Assembly (NCBI RefSeq): GCF_010671565.1
Contig: NZ_JAABOQ010000001.1
Coordinates: 558,001 to 622,000 of the forward strand
DNA length: 64,000 bases
Origin: Spongiivirga citrea
GTDB taxonomy: Bacteria > Bacteroidota > Bacteroidia > Flavobacteriales > Flavobacteriaceae
Reading direction: 5' to 3'
Position numbers and translations under genes: made by a program. The notes beneath the pieces are model-generated. The model ran no database searches and was not told where the DNA came from. It was given only the letters and a program-made list of their open reading frames with translations. Below are positions 33,977 through 43,472 of this stretch, one piece after another; the first letter of the stretch is position 1, and every line of letters begins with the position of its first letter.

Positions 33977-34642
33977 TTAATTTATCCAACTCAATATTTT
34001 TTCCGGTTCAGCAAAGTTTCCAATTACTTTTTCTACTCCAATATTTTTTAACTTTCGATTGTTTTTAAAGTCCACACCAATAAAGTCAATTCCAAGTGCC
34101 CTAGTTGTTTTATAGTCCCAGAGTCCATCTCCGAAATAAGTAATAGACTCAAACGCCTTTACATTATTAATTCTCAAAGCTTCTTCAATAACAAATTCAA
34201 TGATCTTAGCTCTATTGTAATGGTCATTAGAGGATTTAAAAATGTAATCATTAAGACTAAGACCTACTGAATTACATTTCAATTCAGCCGTTTCTTTCCA
34301 ACCACCAGTTGCAAAACCAACTGCAAAATCAGTTTTAAGAGAAGTTTGTTTTATAAAGGCCAAGGATTTTTCAATTTCAGTACATTGTTGAATATGGTCT
34401 TTTAATAAGTTTTTGAAATATAATTTTAAGTTTTCTATTTCTTCTTTTTTGGGTTTTCTATTAAACCATTTTTCAAAAATTTCAATCGTCAAGCCAGTAT
34501 CAGTTACATTCGTGAAATCATTCCAGTCCGTATTTATCAAACTAATTTGATACAAATCTTTAAAAGTTTGGATAAAGCATTTATCATCTGCATTTACAGA
34601 ATCTAAAATTGTTCCATCTATATCGAATATTAAGAGTTTCAT
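33977..34642 (-). CDS. HAD-superfamily hydrolase
   Basis: This 221-aa protein begins with motif I, LLIFDIDGTILDS, giving the nucleophile and acid Asp pair. Motif II is GFATGGWKET (a Thr is present); the Lys motif is probably NRAKIIEFV; motif IV is ITYFGDGLWDYKTTRALG with the GDGxxD acids. A helical cap domain sits between motifs I and II. It resembles phosphoglycolate-phosphatase-like HADs; the substrate is unassigned. Monocistronic. Confidence 0.85.
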   Translation of the reverse strand: MKLLIFDIDGTILDSVNADDKCFIQTFKDLYQISLINTDWNDFTNVTDTGLTIEIFEKWFNRKPKKEEIENLKLYFKNLLKDHIQQCTEIEKSLAFIKQTSLKTDFAVGFATGGWKETAELKCNSVGLSLNDYIFKSSNDHYNRAKIIEFVIEEALRINNVKAFESITYFGDGLWDYKTTRALGIDFIGVDFKNNRKLKNIGVEKVIGNFAEPEKILSWIN

Positions 34643-34669
34643 TTAATGACTGGTAAATGTTGGGCTATT

Positions 34670-34775
34670 GTTTCGTTGCAGAATCATCCGCTAAGACATT
34701 CCGAGTAGGAAATTCCACGGCAACCCGCCAGAACGACTCTGTCGGGCTGGTGAATTATATCCGTTGCTATACTTT
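34670..34775. repeat. Intergenic repeat, copy B
   Basis: TTCGTTGCAGAATCATCC and the following bases match copy A at 32668-32701, followed directly by TAGGAAATTC. Copy B then continues into an imperfect hairpin, AACCCGCCAGA...TCGGGCTGGT, at about 34721-34750, and ends in CCGTTGCTATAC. No ORF is present between the HAD and sulfatase genes. Confidence 0.45.
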
Positions 34776-34790
34776 CGTGATTAGTAATAC

Positions 34791-36239
34791 TCAATTCTTT
34801 TCATATGCAAAGCTAAATTCCTTTGAATAGACATGTTCTTTCTTCATGATCTTGACAATTTTTTCTACAATTTCAGGATTTTCAGTAGCAACATTATATT
34901 GTTCACCTATGTCGGTAGCTAAATTATAGAGTTCAATAGGCACTTTTGGGTTATTGTCCATGTTCAAGCGTATCCCTTTCCAATCCCCAAGTCTTACTGC
35001 TTGTTTCCCTCCTTTGGCTTGAAATTCCCAGTACAGATAGTCATGATGGTCTTGTTTTTCTCCCAATAATTCTGGTAAGAATGAGATGCCGTCTATATTT
35101 TTTGGAGTTTCTATTTGTGCAAGGTCACAAACGGTAGGTAAAAAGTCCCAAAAAGCTGAAATGTGATTAGAAATAGAATTTGGTTTAATTTTGTTTGGCC
35201 AATATGTAATCATAGGTACTCGTATTCCACCTTCATACAAATCGCGTTTGTATCCTCTTAATTCTGCATTGCTATTAAAATAGTCGGGGTCAGCTCCACC
35301 TTCTTGGTGAGGGCCATTATCTGATGTAAATAGTATGATGGTATTTTCTCCAATACCCAGCTCTTCTACTTTTTTTCTTATTTCTCCTACTTGCTTATCT
35401 AAAAGATAGATCATCGCTGCAAAAGCAGTATGGGGTTCTTTTTGCGAACCATATCCTCCATTTTTATACCCCCTACCATCATCTACTCCCAGGTAGCTTT
35501 TTTCAGGTAATAATTTTCCTCTAAATTTTGTCATATATTCTTCTGGTGCAGCAAGTTCCGCATGAGGAATAATCGAGGGATAATACATAAAAAAAGTAGT
35601 GTCTTTATTCTTTTCAAGAAACTCCATTGCCTTATCATGAATAATATTAGGAGCATATTTTTCTGTTTTTTTTTCACTATTATCTATTAGTGAATCTTTG
35701 GTTTGATTGTGCCACAAGTAATATGGGTAGTAATTATGTCCAAGCCGTTGACAATTGAAGCCATAAAACTCGTCAAATCCTTGGTTATTTGGATCTCCCT
35801 CTGAAGATGGATATCCTAAACCCCATTTTCCAAAAGCTCCTGTTACATAACCTCCAGATTTTAAAAGTTCAGCAACTGTTACTATAGATGAATCTAAAGG
35901 ATGTTGTCCTTCTGGTTGGACCTCTCTATTTCCACGAATGTAAGTATGGCCTGTATGTTGGCCTGTCATTAATGCCGAACGTGAAGGGGCACAAACTGTT
36001 GAACCTGAATAATGTTGGGTGAAAAACATTCCATTTTTTGCTAATTTGTCAATATTTGGTGTTGAAAAATTTACTTGACCTGTTAAACTTAAATCACCAT
36101 AGCCTAAATCATCTGCCAGAATATAAATAATGTTAGGTTTTGGTATTTGACTACCCTCATTAGTCTTTTTTTGATGGTTACAACCACCAATTGTAGACAA
36201 TAAAATAACCAGAGATACTATTTTTATTATTTGATTCAT
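34791..36239 (-). CDS. Arylsulfatase-type sulfatase (family S1), lipoprotein
   Basis: This 482-aa protein has lipobox LLSTIGGC (Cys20). The metal and substrate motifs follow the type I order: ADDLGYGDLS near 42-51, and the formylglycine signature Cys83-A-P-S-R87 with the SALMTGQHTGHT extension. GKWGLG comes near 140, and later FTSDNGPHQEGG supplies the second metal site. The Cys must be matured by a formylglycine-generating enzyme or anSME, which is not in this window. Lipidation puts it in the periplasm or at the surface for desulfating polysaccharides. The exact sulfated glycan is unknown. Confidence 0.92.
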   Translation of the reverse strand: MNQIIKIVSLVILLSTIGGCNHQKKTNEGSQIPKPNIIYILADDLGYGDLSLTGQVNFSTPNIDKLAKNGMFFTQHYSGSTVCAPSRSALMTGQHTGHTYIRGNREVQPEGQHPLDSSIVTVAELLKSGGYVTGAFGKWGLGYPSSEGDPNNQGFDEFYGFNCQRLGHNYYPYYLWHNQTKDSLIDNSEKKTEKYAPNIIHDKAMEFLEKNKDTTFFMYYPSIIPHAELAAPEEYMTKFRGKLLPEKSYLGVDDGRGYKNGGYGSQKEPHTAFAAMIYLLDKQVGEIRKKVEELGIGENTIILFTSDNGPHQEGGADPDYFNSNAELRGYKRDLYEGGIRVPMITYWPNKIKPNSISNHISAFWDFLPTVCDLAQIETPKNIDGISFLPELLGEKQDHHDYLYWEFQAKGGKQAVRLGDWKGIRLNMDNNPKVPIELYNLATDIGEQYNVATENPEIVEKIVKIMKKEHVYSKEFSFAYEKN

Positions 36240-36379
36240 ATGTTTCTTTTGCTATTTTAATTCGTCACAAATACATTTCATGAAGCACAACTTTTTATAT
36301 CAATCATAAATACACTGTTATCAGTCTGTATATTTCCCCATAACAGCACTTTACATGATCTTTATCTTCTTTCCTGTTT

Positions 36380-37918
36380 CTACTCTTCTTGCTGCTGTTC
36401 TTGTTCTGGCTGCTTAAACAAAGCAACATAAGCTTTGCCAATATGGTTAATAATATCGCCAGCAATCATCGCTTGGTAGCCTCGACCTTCTAATGCTAAA
36501 TCTCCTGCTGTGCCATGTAAATACACTCCAAATACGGTAGCTTGTAGTGGGTCATAGCCTTGTGAGATTAATCCCGTGATGATTCCCGTTAATACATCTC
36601 CACTTCCGGCAGTTGCCATACCAGGATTTCCTGTAACATTAATGTATATTTTTTCGGGATGTACCGTAATTGTATTGGCGCCTTTAATGGTAACAATCAA
36701 CTTATATTTTGCAGCAAATGCTTTTGTACGTTCTAATTTATCAAAATCGTCTTCCCATTTTCCTACCAGTCGTTCTAGCTCTCCCGGGTGAGGTGTTAAG
36801 ACTGTATTCTCAGGAAGCAATTCTAATAAGGTTTTATCAGCTGCCATAATATTCAATGCGTCAGCATCAATGACTAGTGGTTTTCTATTATCTTTCAAAA
36901 ATACCTCAAGCGCAATTTTCGCTTTTTTCCCAGTCCCCATTCCCATTCCGAGTCCGATTACGGTTGGGTCTATTTTGAACTTTATTTGGGTAATCTCTTC
37001 TTCAGAACTATCGGTCAATACCATTGCTTCAGGTAATGCTGTTTGCATACTATGATAACCACAACCTGGCACATAGGCGGTTACTAGTCCAGCTCCTGCG
37101 GTTAAAGCTGCTCGTGATGCTAGTTGTACAGCACCTATTTTACCGTGACTTCCACCAATGATCAGGCTATGACCGTAAGTGCCTTTATGATCGAATTTTT
37201 CTCTAGGCTGGTATATGGGCAATACTTCATGTTTCCCGATAAGCTCCGCTGCTGTTTGTGTTTCGACTAGATACTGTCGGTCTAATCCGATGTCGAGTAT
37301 TTCCCACTGCTCGGTATAATGTCCGGTCTGCGGTAAAAAGAATATAAGTTTTGGTGTTTGAAAGGATAAGGTATAACCAGCTCTAATTACCGCTTCAGGC
37401 TTCTCAGGAAGTTTATCCGAAAAAAGTCCAGAAGGTATATCTACAGAAACAATGTAGGCCCCTGCATTATTCAAACCTTGCATAATCGTAATTACCCAAT
37501 CATCTGGGCATCGGTTAATGCCAATTCCGAAAATAGCATCAACAATAATATCGTCTTTCCCTATTTCAGGCAATTCATCTCCTTTTTTTATTAAAGTAGG
37601 CCAGGATTTGGTCTCTGCTTTAATACGATCATAGTTCACCAAAAAATTCTTAGACCGTTTATCACTACAATTCACCACATAGGTATCGACATTATAACCG
37701 TGTTGATATAAATGTCTAGCAAGCACCAAACCGTCGCCTCCATTATTCCCTATTCCGCAAAACACATGAATCTTTACTTGTGCGCCTTGCATACGTTGGT
37801 GCATCCAATTAAATACCTGTGTTGCGGCACGTTCCATTAATTCAATCGAAGAAATGCCTTGACGCTCCGTGGTTATTTTATCAGCTTCGTAAATTTGAGC
37901 TGCTGAAAATATCTTCAT
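36380..37918 (-). CDS. nnr: Bifunctional NAD(P)H-hydrate epimerase / dehydratase
   Basis: This 512-aa cytoplasmic enzyme has the YjeF-N epimerase domain at residues about 1-215 (MKIFSAAQIYEADKIT, FCGIGNNGGDGLVLAR, DAIFGIGINR, SVDIPSGL). The YjeF-C ADP-dependent dehydratase domain covers about 225-505: GHSLIIGGSHGKIGA, GLGMGMG, VIDADALN, LTPHPGEL and GNPGMATAGSGDVLTG. Together they repair hydrated NADH/NADPH. The length is standard. A Gln/Glu-rich tail (PEQEQQQEE) is an oddity without known meaning. Confidence 0.95.
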   Translation of the reverse strand: MKIFSAAQIYEADKITTERQGISSIELMERAATQVFNWMHQRMQGAQVKIHVFCGIGNNGGDGLVLARHLYQHGYNVDTYVVNCSDKRSKNFLVNYDRIKAETKSWPTLIKKGDELPEIGKDDIIVDAIFGIGINRCPDDWVITIMQGLNNAGAYIVSVDIPSGLFSDKLPEKPEAVIRAGYTLSFQTPKLIFFLPQTGHYTEQWEILDIGLDRQYLVETQTAAELIGKHEVLPIYQPREKFDHKGTYGHSLIIGGSHGKIGAVQLASRAALTAGAGLVTAYVPGCGYHSMQTALPEAMVLTDSSEEEITQIKFKIDPTVIGLGMGMGTGKKAKIALEVFLKDNRKPLVIDADALNIMAADKTLLELLPENTVLTPHPGELERLVGKWEDDFDKLERTKAFAAKYKLIVTIKGANTITVHPEKIYINVTGNPGMATAGSGDVLTGIITGLISQGYDPLQATVFGVYLHGTAGDLALEGRGYQAMIAGDIINHIGKAYVALFKQPEQEQQQEE

Positions 37919-38013
37919 TTATTAATTTTTAAGTTTTTTATGGGCTTTATTATCAATATCATATAAATATTGAATATCTACCGAAAAGTATTCATCAGTA
38001 AAAATAAAAATTA

Positions 38014-38021
38014 TAAGTTTG
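38014..38021 (+). promoter_or_regulatory. Bacteroidota -7 promoter box for the thr operon
   Basis: TAAGTTTG fits TAnnTTTG. It is about 18 bases before the GTG that opens the Thr/Ile-rich leader frame, so the leader would lie at the very 5' end of the thrABC transcript. A clear -33 TTG is not seen at usual spacing. Confidence 0.45.
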
Positions 38022-38038
38022 CCATGTAAATAGTAATC

Positions 38039-38134
38039 GTGAATACTACAACTTCACTTATCGGCACAGCGATCATCCCAATGGGAGGCACTATTACTAT
38101 GACTATTATTACAATGACCCTTAGGGGTTTATAA
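38039..38134 (+). CDS. Threonine-operon leader peptide (candidate thrL)
   Basis: This is a short frame upstream of thrA. From GTG 38039 it encodes 31 residues including 9 Thr and 6 Ile (NTTTSLIGTAII, then GGTITMTIITMTL). From ATG 38081 a 17-residue version would keep 5 Thr and 3 Ile. Threonine and isoleucine are exactly the residues that regulate thr operons by attenuation in enterobacteria. The TAA lies 129 bases before thrA. I could not identify a clean terminator/antiterminator pair, so the mechanism is inferred from composition and position. Confidence 0.6.
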   Translation: MNTTTSLIGTAIIPMGGTITMTIITMTLRGL

Positions 38135-38199
38135 TTGTACATATCACCACCGGCTTATATCTATTTTTTAGATCAACATTTATTTTTAAAAAAACCAGA

Positions 38200-38239
38200 T
38201 GTCAATTATGACCTAGGCGGCAAGCGGATGCAATTGACA
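38200..38239 (+). promoter_or_regulatory. Inverted repeat just upstream of thrA
   Basis: TGTCAATT (38200-38207) and AATTGACA (38232-38239) are perfect complements separated by a G-rich 24-base loop. They end 24 bases before the thrA ATG. It may sequester the ribosome entry region or take part in attenuation switching. There is no T-run, so it is not itself a terminator. Confidence 0.4.
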
Positions 38240-38263
38240 CATATTTTCTGATAACAAACCATC

Positions 38264-40711
38264 ATGAACGTTTTAAAATTTGGAGGGACTTCAGTCGCTA
38301 ATCCAGAAAACATACAAAAAACATTATCAGTAGTTTCAAAAACTGCTGAGAACTCGAAATTATTAGTTGTTGTTTCTGCTTTTGGTGGGGTCACCGATCT
38401 ATTGTTAAATGCGGCCGATCTCGCAGGCAAAAGAGATGATTCATACCGCACTATCTTTCAAGAAATTGAAACGCGACATATAAATGCAGTAAAAGAATTG
38501 ATTCCTGTAGCCAATCAAAGCGCAGTACTTAGTGCCGTTAAAACACGTCTTAATCGCCTTGAAACCTTGTTTGAAGGTGCCTTTATGTTAAGTGAGTTAT
38601 CACCAAAAACAGCCGACTTAATCGCTGGTCATGGCGAACTTTTAAGCTCATTTATCATCGCAGAAACAGCCAAAATAAATGGATTAAATGCAGCGTTTAA
38701 AGATAGTCGTGAACTCGTTATTACAAGCAACGCATACGGAAAAGCTTCCGTTGACTTTAAGGAAACTGCTAAACGTGTTTCAAATTTTGTGGCAACCAAT
38801 AAGGCCCAAGTTAATATATTACCGGGCTTTGTGGCTTCAACCCTCGATGGAAACACCACTACCCTCGGTCGCGGTGGGTCTGATTATACAGCTGCAATTT
38901 TAGCTTCGCTTGTCAATGCAACTGAATTACAAATTTGGACAGATGTGAGTGGTATGTACACGGCGAATCCGCGAGTCGTAAAGCAAGCATTTCCTATCGC
39001 TCATATTTCGTATCGAGAAGCGATGGAATTATCCCATTTTGGGGCGAAGGTTATTTATCCGCCGACCATTCAACCGGTCCTAGAAAAAGGCATTCCTATT
39101 TGGATAAAAAACACCTTTTCACCTGATGATATCGGAACCTTAGTAACGGACAAACCCAATGGGAAAAATCGGCCGGTAAAAGGTATTTCTCATATTGAAA
39201 ATATTGCATTGATTACTCTAGAAGGTAGCGGCATGATAGGAATTCCAGGAGTTTCTAAGCGATTTTTAGAAGTGTTTTATCAAAAGAACACCAATGTAAT
39301 CATGATTACGCAAGCGTCGTCGGAGCAATCAATTTGTGTAGGCGTAGATCAGGCAGATGCCGATGCTATTGAAATTGCTATTAACGAAGCCTTTGAATTG
39401 GAGATTATGCGCAAACATATCGAACCTGTACAGGTTGAAAAAGATCTCGCTATTCTTGCCTTGGTTGGAGACAGAATGAAAAGCCACCAAGGACTTTCTG
39501 GTAAAATGTTTAGCTCCCTTGGCAAGAACAACGTAAACATTCGTGCTATTGCGCAAGGTGCTTCTGAGAAAAATATATCGGCCGTTATCGCTAAGACTGA
39601 TGTAAAGAAAGGCTTAAATATTCTTCATGAGGAGTTCTTTGAGGACAGACTAAAACAACTCAACTTGTTTATTACCGGTGTGGGTAATGTGGGTGGAAAA
39701 CTGCTAGAGCAAATTAAACAGCAACAATCGTATCTGAACGAAAAATTACGATTGAATATTCGGGTGATCGCTTTATCCAATTCAAGAACAATGGTTTTTG
39801 ATGAAAAAGGATTGGATCTTGACAATTGGGAACAATTGTTGGCCAATGGTGAAAAAGCAGATCCTGAAGCATTCTTAAAGCGAACTACCGAACTAAACAT
39901 CAGAAACAGCATTTTTGTCGATAATACAGCGACTGAATTTATTTCTAGAAAATACTCCGATTATTTAAGAAACAGTATTGGTGTGGTCACCTGTAATAAG
40001 ATAGCTTGTGCCGATGATTATGAAAATTATGAGGACCTGCAGCGCCTTTCAAGAAAATATGGCGGTTCGTTTTTATATGAAACGAATGTAGGTGCTGGAC
40101 TTCCAATTATTGATACACTAAACAATCTTGTAGCCTCGGGTGATGAAGTTCATAAAATACAGGCCGTACTATCTGGAAGTCTAAATTTTGTATTCAACAA
40201 TTTTGATGAAAATTCTTCTTTTCATGATGTTGTAAAACAAGCGCAAGAAGAAGGATATACAGAACCAGACCCTAAGATCGACTTAAGCGGAGTTGATGTT
40301 GCTAGAAAGATTTTGATATTGGCTCGTGAGAGTGGCTATCAATTGGAATTATCTGACATTGAAAATGAGTCTTTCCTACCTGAAGAATCATTGAATACTA
40401 AAGACAATGATTCATTTTTCGCTTCTTTAAAAACTCATGCAAGTTCATTTAATGATTTGCTAGCGAATGCTAAAAAGAACAATTGCCGTTTAAAATATGT
40501 GGCACAATTTGAAGAGGGGAAAGCGAGTGTTGGCTTGCAACAAATTCCTGAGGGACATCCTTTTTATAACTTAGAGGGTAGTGATAATATTGTACTTTTT
40601 TATACAAATCGTTATAGTCAACAACCATTAATCATAAAAGGTGCAGGTGCAGGTGCAGATGTTACTGCATCGGGTATATTTGCTGATATCATTAGAATAG
40701 GAAAGAATTAA
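38264..40711 (+). CDS. thrA: Bifunctional aspartokinase / homoserine dehydrogenase
   Basis: This 815-aa enzyme begins with the aspartokinase motif KFGGTSVANPENI and continues with GRGGSDYTAA near residue 205, completing the kinase (to about 300). Tandem ACT domains occupy about 310-455 (NIALITLEGSGMIGIPGV; AILALVGDRMKSHQGLSG), the usual site of threonine feedback. The homoserine dehydrogenase half begins LNLFITGVGNVGG near 465, with LSGSLNFVFNNF and GVDVARKILILARE in the catalytic part. It converts aspartate to aspartyl phosphate and aspartate semialdehyde to homoserine. One base separates it from thrB. Confidence 0.97.
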   Translation: MNVLKFGGTSVANPENIQKTLSVVSKTAENSKLLVVVSAFGGVTDLLLNAADLAGKRDDSYRTIFQEIETRHINAVKELIPVANQSAVLSAVKTRLNRLETLFEGAFMLSELSPKTADLIAGHGELLSSFIIAETAKINGLNAAFKDSRELVITSNAYGKASVDFKETAKRVSNFVATNKAQVNILPGFVASTLDGNTTTLGRGGSDYTAAILASLVNATELQIWTDVSGMYTANPRVVKQAFPIAHISYREAMELSHFGAKVIYPPTIQPVLEKGIPIWIKNTFSPDDIGTLVTDKPNGKNRPVKGISHIENIALITLEGSGMIGIPGVSKRFLEVFYQKNTNVIMITQASSEQSICVGVDQADADAIEIAINEAFELEIMRKHIEPVQVEKDLAILALVGDRMKSHQGLSGKMFSSLGKNNVNIRAIAQGASEKNISAVIAKTDVKKGLNILHEEFFEDRLKQLNLFITGVGNVGGKLLEQIKQQQSYLNEKLRLNIRVIALSNSRTMVFDEKGLDLDNWEQLLANGEKADPEAFLKRTTELNIRNSIFVDNTATEFISRKYSDYLRNSIGVVTCNKIACADDYENYEDLQRLSRKYGGSFLYETNVGAGLPIIDTLNNLVASGDEVHKIQAVLSGSLNFVFNNFDENSSFHDVVKQAQEEGYTEPDPKIDLSGVDVARKILILARESGYQLELSDIENESFLPEESLNTKDNDSFFASLKTHASSFNDLLANAKKNNCRLKYVAQFEEGKASVGLQQIPEGHPFYNLEGSDNIVLFYTNRYSQQPLIIKGAGAGADVTASGIFADIIRIGKN

Positions 40712-40712
40712 T

Positions 40713-41633
40713 ATGGATACAGTTCGTGTTTTTTGCCCGGCTACTATTGCCAATATATCTTGCGGATTTGATGTATTAGGACTTTGTCTTGATGCAGTTG
40801 GTGACGAAATGATTATTAAAAAAGTGGATCGTCCTGGTGTAGTTATTACTAAAATTACTGGACAAGACCTTCCTTTAGAGACAGAAAAAAATGTGGCTGG
40901 CGTTGCAGCACTAGCGATGCTTAATGCATTAAAAAGTGATGCTGGATTTGAGATTGAGATTCACAAAGGAATAAAAGCAGGAAGTGGTATTGGTAGTAGT
41001 GCTGCAAGTGCGGCAGGTGCCGTTTTTGGAATCAACAAACTGTTGAATGAGCCTTTTACGAAAGCTGAATTGGTTGCTTTTGCTGCGGAAGGTGAAAAAA
41101 TAGCTAGTGGGGTGGCTCATGCAGACAATGTAGCTCCTGCCCTATTAGGCGGATTCACTTTAGTACGTAGTTGCGATCCGCTTGATGTGATTGCCATTCC
41201 CGTTCCCGATGAGTTAATGGCTGTGGTAATTCATCCGCAAATTGAGGTACGTACGGAGGATTCACGAGCGGTTTTGAAAGAAAATATTCCTTTGAAAAAG
41301 GCCATTGTACAATGGGGCAATGTCGGTGCGCTGGTCGCAGCATTATATTCTAATGACTATGAGCTTTTAAGTCGATCATTACATGATGAAATTGTCGAGC
41401 CGCATCGGTCCATTTTAATTCCAGGATTTGATAAACTGAAGAAAGCCGCATTAAAGGCTGGTGCTTTAGGCTGCGGAATATCTGGTTCTGGTCCATCTAT
41501 TTTTGCGCTGACCAAAGGGGAAACTAATGCAAAAGAAGTGGCTTCTGCAATGAAAAATGCATACGCTGATTTTGATATCCAACACGATATTCATATTTCA
41601 AAAATAAATACAAAAGGTACTGTTGTTATCTAA
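40713..41633 (+). CDS. thrB: Homoserine kinase
   Basis: This 306-aa GHMP kinase has PATIANISCGFDVLGL at the N-terminus and the ATP loop GIKAGSGIGSSAASAAGAV near residue 88. The C-terminal motif GCGISGSGPSIFAL lies near 250. It phosphorylates homoserine for ThrC. The ATG follows the thrA stop with one intervening base, and its own 3' end lies just before the thrC start. Confidence 0.97.
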   Translation: MDTVRVFCPATIANISCGFDVLGLCLDAVGDEMIIKKVDRPGVVITKITGQDLPLETEKNVAGVAALAMLNALKSDAGFEIEIHKGIKAGSGIGSSAASAAGAVFGINKLLNEPFTKAELVAFAAEGEKIASGVAHADNVAPALLGGFTLVRSCDPLDVIAIPVPDELMAVVIHPQIEVRTEDSRAVLKENIPLKKAIVQWGNVGALVAALYSNDYELLSRSLHDEIVEPHRSILIPGFDKLKKAALKAGALGCGISGSGPSIFALTKGETNAKEVASAMKNAYADFDIQHDIHISKINTKGTVVI

Positions 41634-41643
41634 ATTACCATCA

Positions 41644-42936
41644 ATGAATTATTACAGTCTAAATAAAAAAGCTCCTAACACAACCTTCAGGCATGCGGTC
41701 ATCAATGGCATTGCTCCTGATCGTGGATTGTATTTTCCTGAGTCGATTACACCGTTGCCAGCTTATTTTTTTGAACATATAGATCAACTCAGCAACACTG
41801 AAATCGCATTTACAGCAATCAAACAATTCGTTGGCGATGATATTCCTGAAAAGGATTTAAAAGCAATTATTGAAGATACTTTACAGTTTGATTTTCCTCT
41901 AGTGGAAGTGGAAGACAATGTGTATTCGCTAGAACTTTTTCACGGCCCTACCATGGCATTTAAAGATGTGGGGGCTCGTTTTATGGCCCGCTGTCTTCAA
42001 TACTTTAATAAAAATAATGACGAAAAAGTAACAGTATTGGTAGCCACTTCTGGTGATACTGGCGGTGCGGTAGCAAGTGGCTTTCTTGGCGTTAAGGGCG
42101 TAGACGTGGTTATTCTATACCCTAAAGGAAAGGTAAGTGATATTCAAGAAAGACAACTTACCACCTTAGGACAAAATATTACAGCCCTTGAAGTTGATGG
42201 CGTTTTTGATGATTGCCAGGATATGGTGAAATCCGCATTTTTGGATACCGATATTACCAATAGTCGGAAACTGACTTCAGCAAATTCGATTAATGTAGCT
42301 CGTTGGATGCCCCAACTTTTTTATTTCTTGTTTGCCTATAAAAGATTAAAAAAACATGGACAAAAGATCGCTTTTTCAGTTCCTAGTGGGAATTTTGGGA
42401 ATATTTGTGCTGGAATTTTAGCTCATAAATTGGGAATGCCTGCGGATCAATTTATAGCATCAACCAACGTAAATGATGTCGTGCCTAAGTTTTTAGAAAC
42501 TGGCAACTATGAACCTGTCGCCTCTAAACAAACTATTTCGAATGCGATGGATGTCGGAAATCCGAGTAATTTTATTCGCATTCAGGAATTGTATGGTAAT
42601 GATACTAATGCGTTAAAAGAAGTATTTTCCTCTAGTAGTTATACTGATGATACTACCAAAGACGCAATGAAATCTATTTACAATAAATCGGGTTACACGG
42701 CCGATCCGCATGGAGCTGTTGGCTATTTAGGATTGAAAAACTATCTAAAAGATCATCCTGAAACGGTTGGTGCTTTTTTAGAAACTGCGCATCCAGTTAA
42801 ATTTTTAGATGTTGTAAAAGAAACGCTTGACATCGATATTGCTATTCCTGAGCAAATCCAGTCGGTTTTAAACAAGAAAAAAGAAAAGATCAGTATATCA
42901 GATTATAGCGGATTGAAACGCTTTTTATTGAGCTAA
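41644..42936 (+). CDS. thrC: Threonine synthase
   Basis: About 430 aa from ATG 41644 (MNYYSLNKKAPNTTF); the frame is open to 41623 but that start lies inside thrB. It is a PLP fold-type II enzyme: the lysine motif is FHGPTMAFKDVGARFMAR near residue 105, and SGDTGGAVASGF and VPSGNFGNICAG bind the phosphate. It converts O-phosphohomoserine to threonine. It is the last gene of thrABC; its stop codon overlaps that of the convergent PepSY gene in a shared CTAA. Confidence 0.97.
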   Translation: MNYYSLNKKAPNTTFRHAVINGIAPDRGLYFPESITPLPAYFFEHIDQLSNTEIAFTAIKQFVGDDIPEKDLKAIIEDTLQFDFPLVEVEDNVYSLELFHGPTMAFKDVGARFMARCLQYFNKNNDEKVTVLVATSGDTGGAVASGFLGVKGVDVVILYPKGKVSDIQERQLTTLGQNITALEVDGVFDDCQDMVKSAFLDTDITNSRKLTSANSINVARWMPQLFYFLFAYKRLKKHGQKIAFSVPSGNFGNICAGILAHKLGMPADQFIASTNVNDVVPKFLETGNYEPVASKQTISNAMDVGNPSNFIRIQELYGNDTNALKEVFSSSSYTDDTTKDAMKSIYNKSGYTADPHGAVGYLGLKNYLKDHPETVGAFLETAHPVKFLDVVKETLDIDIAIPEQIQSVLNKKKEKISISDYSGLKRFLLS

Positions 42937-43448
42937 ACAAACAATAAAATCACTGTCACCAAAGCTCCTGCCAAAGCAAAATAAAGTCCTTTTTTAAAGA
43001 TAGGTGAACTTGGCAAAAACATCCAAAATGCACTGATAACAAAAAACAACAGTGCTAAACCGAAAAATATATTCAAAAAGAATAACGGATCTCCCGATTT
43101 CGCCTTGTGAAATTTAGTGATCTTATTGAGTATATAGGGTAGTTCTTTTTTGGTGTAATTCGCTACTCCTGTTTTTGTGTTGTAAGTACCTGTTTCAAAA
43201 TAATAAATTCCATTTTCTTCTTTACTAACAGCAAGTTTTTTAATCCCAAGTGCTTTACCCAGGGTTTCTTTATTTACATTTGGTTCTAGTGTTTTTTCAA
43301 TAGCCACTTCTTTCTTAAATGTATCAGAATCTCTAAAAATTAATGTGATACCACTAATGGCATAAACAGCCATAATACCAGTTAAAAAATAGCCTAAATA
43401 GCGATGTGCAATTCTTGCCTTCATTGAAGGCTTTTTCACTTTGTTCAT
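42933..43448 (-). CDS. PepSY-domain transmembrane protein
   Basis: This 171-aa protein has a first span near residues 15-35 with AHRYLGYFLTGIMAVYAISG, the H-R-x-x-G-x-x-x-G pattern of PepSY-associated TM proteins. A periplasmic PepSY-like domain follows (about 50-100, GIKKLAVSKEENGIYYFETGTYN). Two C-terminal spans come last: FFLNIFFGLALLFFVISAFWMF and a terminal hydrophobic segment. Family members are linked to iron or flavin reduction in the inner membrane. Its 3' end overlaps thrC convergently. Confidence 0.8.
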   Translation of the reverse strand: MNKVKKPSMKARIAHRYLGYFLTGIMAVYAISGITLIFRDSDTFKKEVAIEKTLEPNVNKETLGKALGIKKLAVSKEENGIYYFETGTYNTKTGVANYTKKELPYILNKITKFHKAKSGDPLFFLNIFFGLALLFFVISAFWMFLPSSPIFKKGLYFALAGALVTVILLFV

Positions 43449-43472
43449 AAATGAATAATTGGTTTGAGATGT

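Noticed and set aside
32668-34775. Integron attC-like cassette array for the run of single genes at 31-36 kb
   Set aside because: Only two related gap sequences were found, without the paired core sites of attC, and no integron integrase is present; kept only as a repeat observation.
38200-38239. The inverted repeat upstream of thrA as the attenuator terminator
   Set aside because: The stem is followed by CATATTTTCTG, not a clear uninterrupted U-run, so it is recorded only as a possible regulatory stem.
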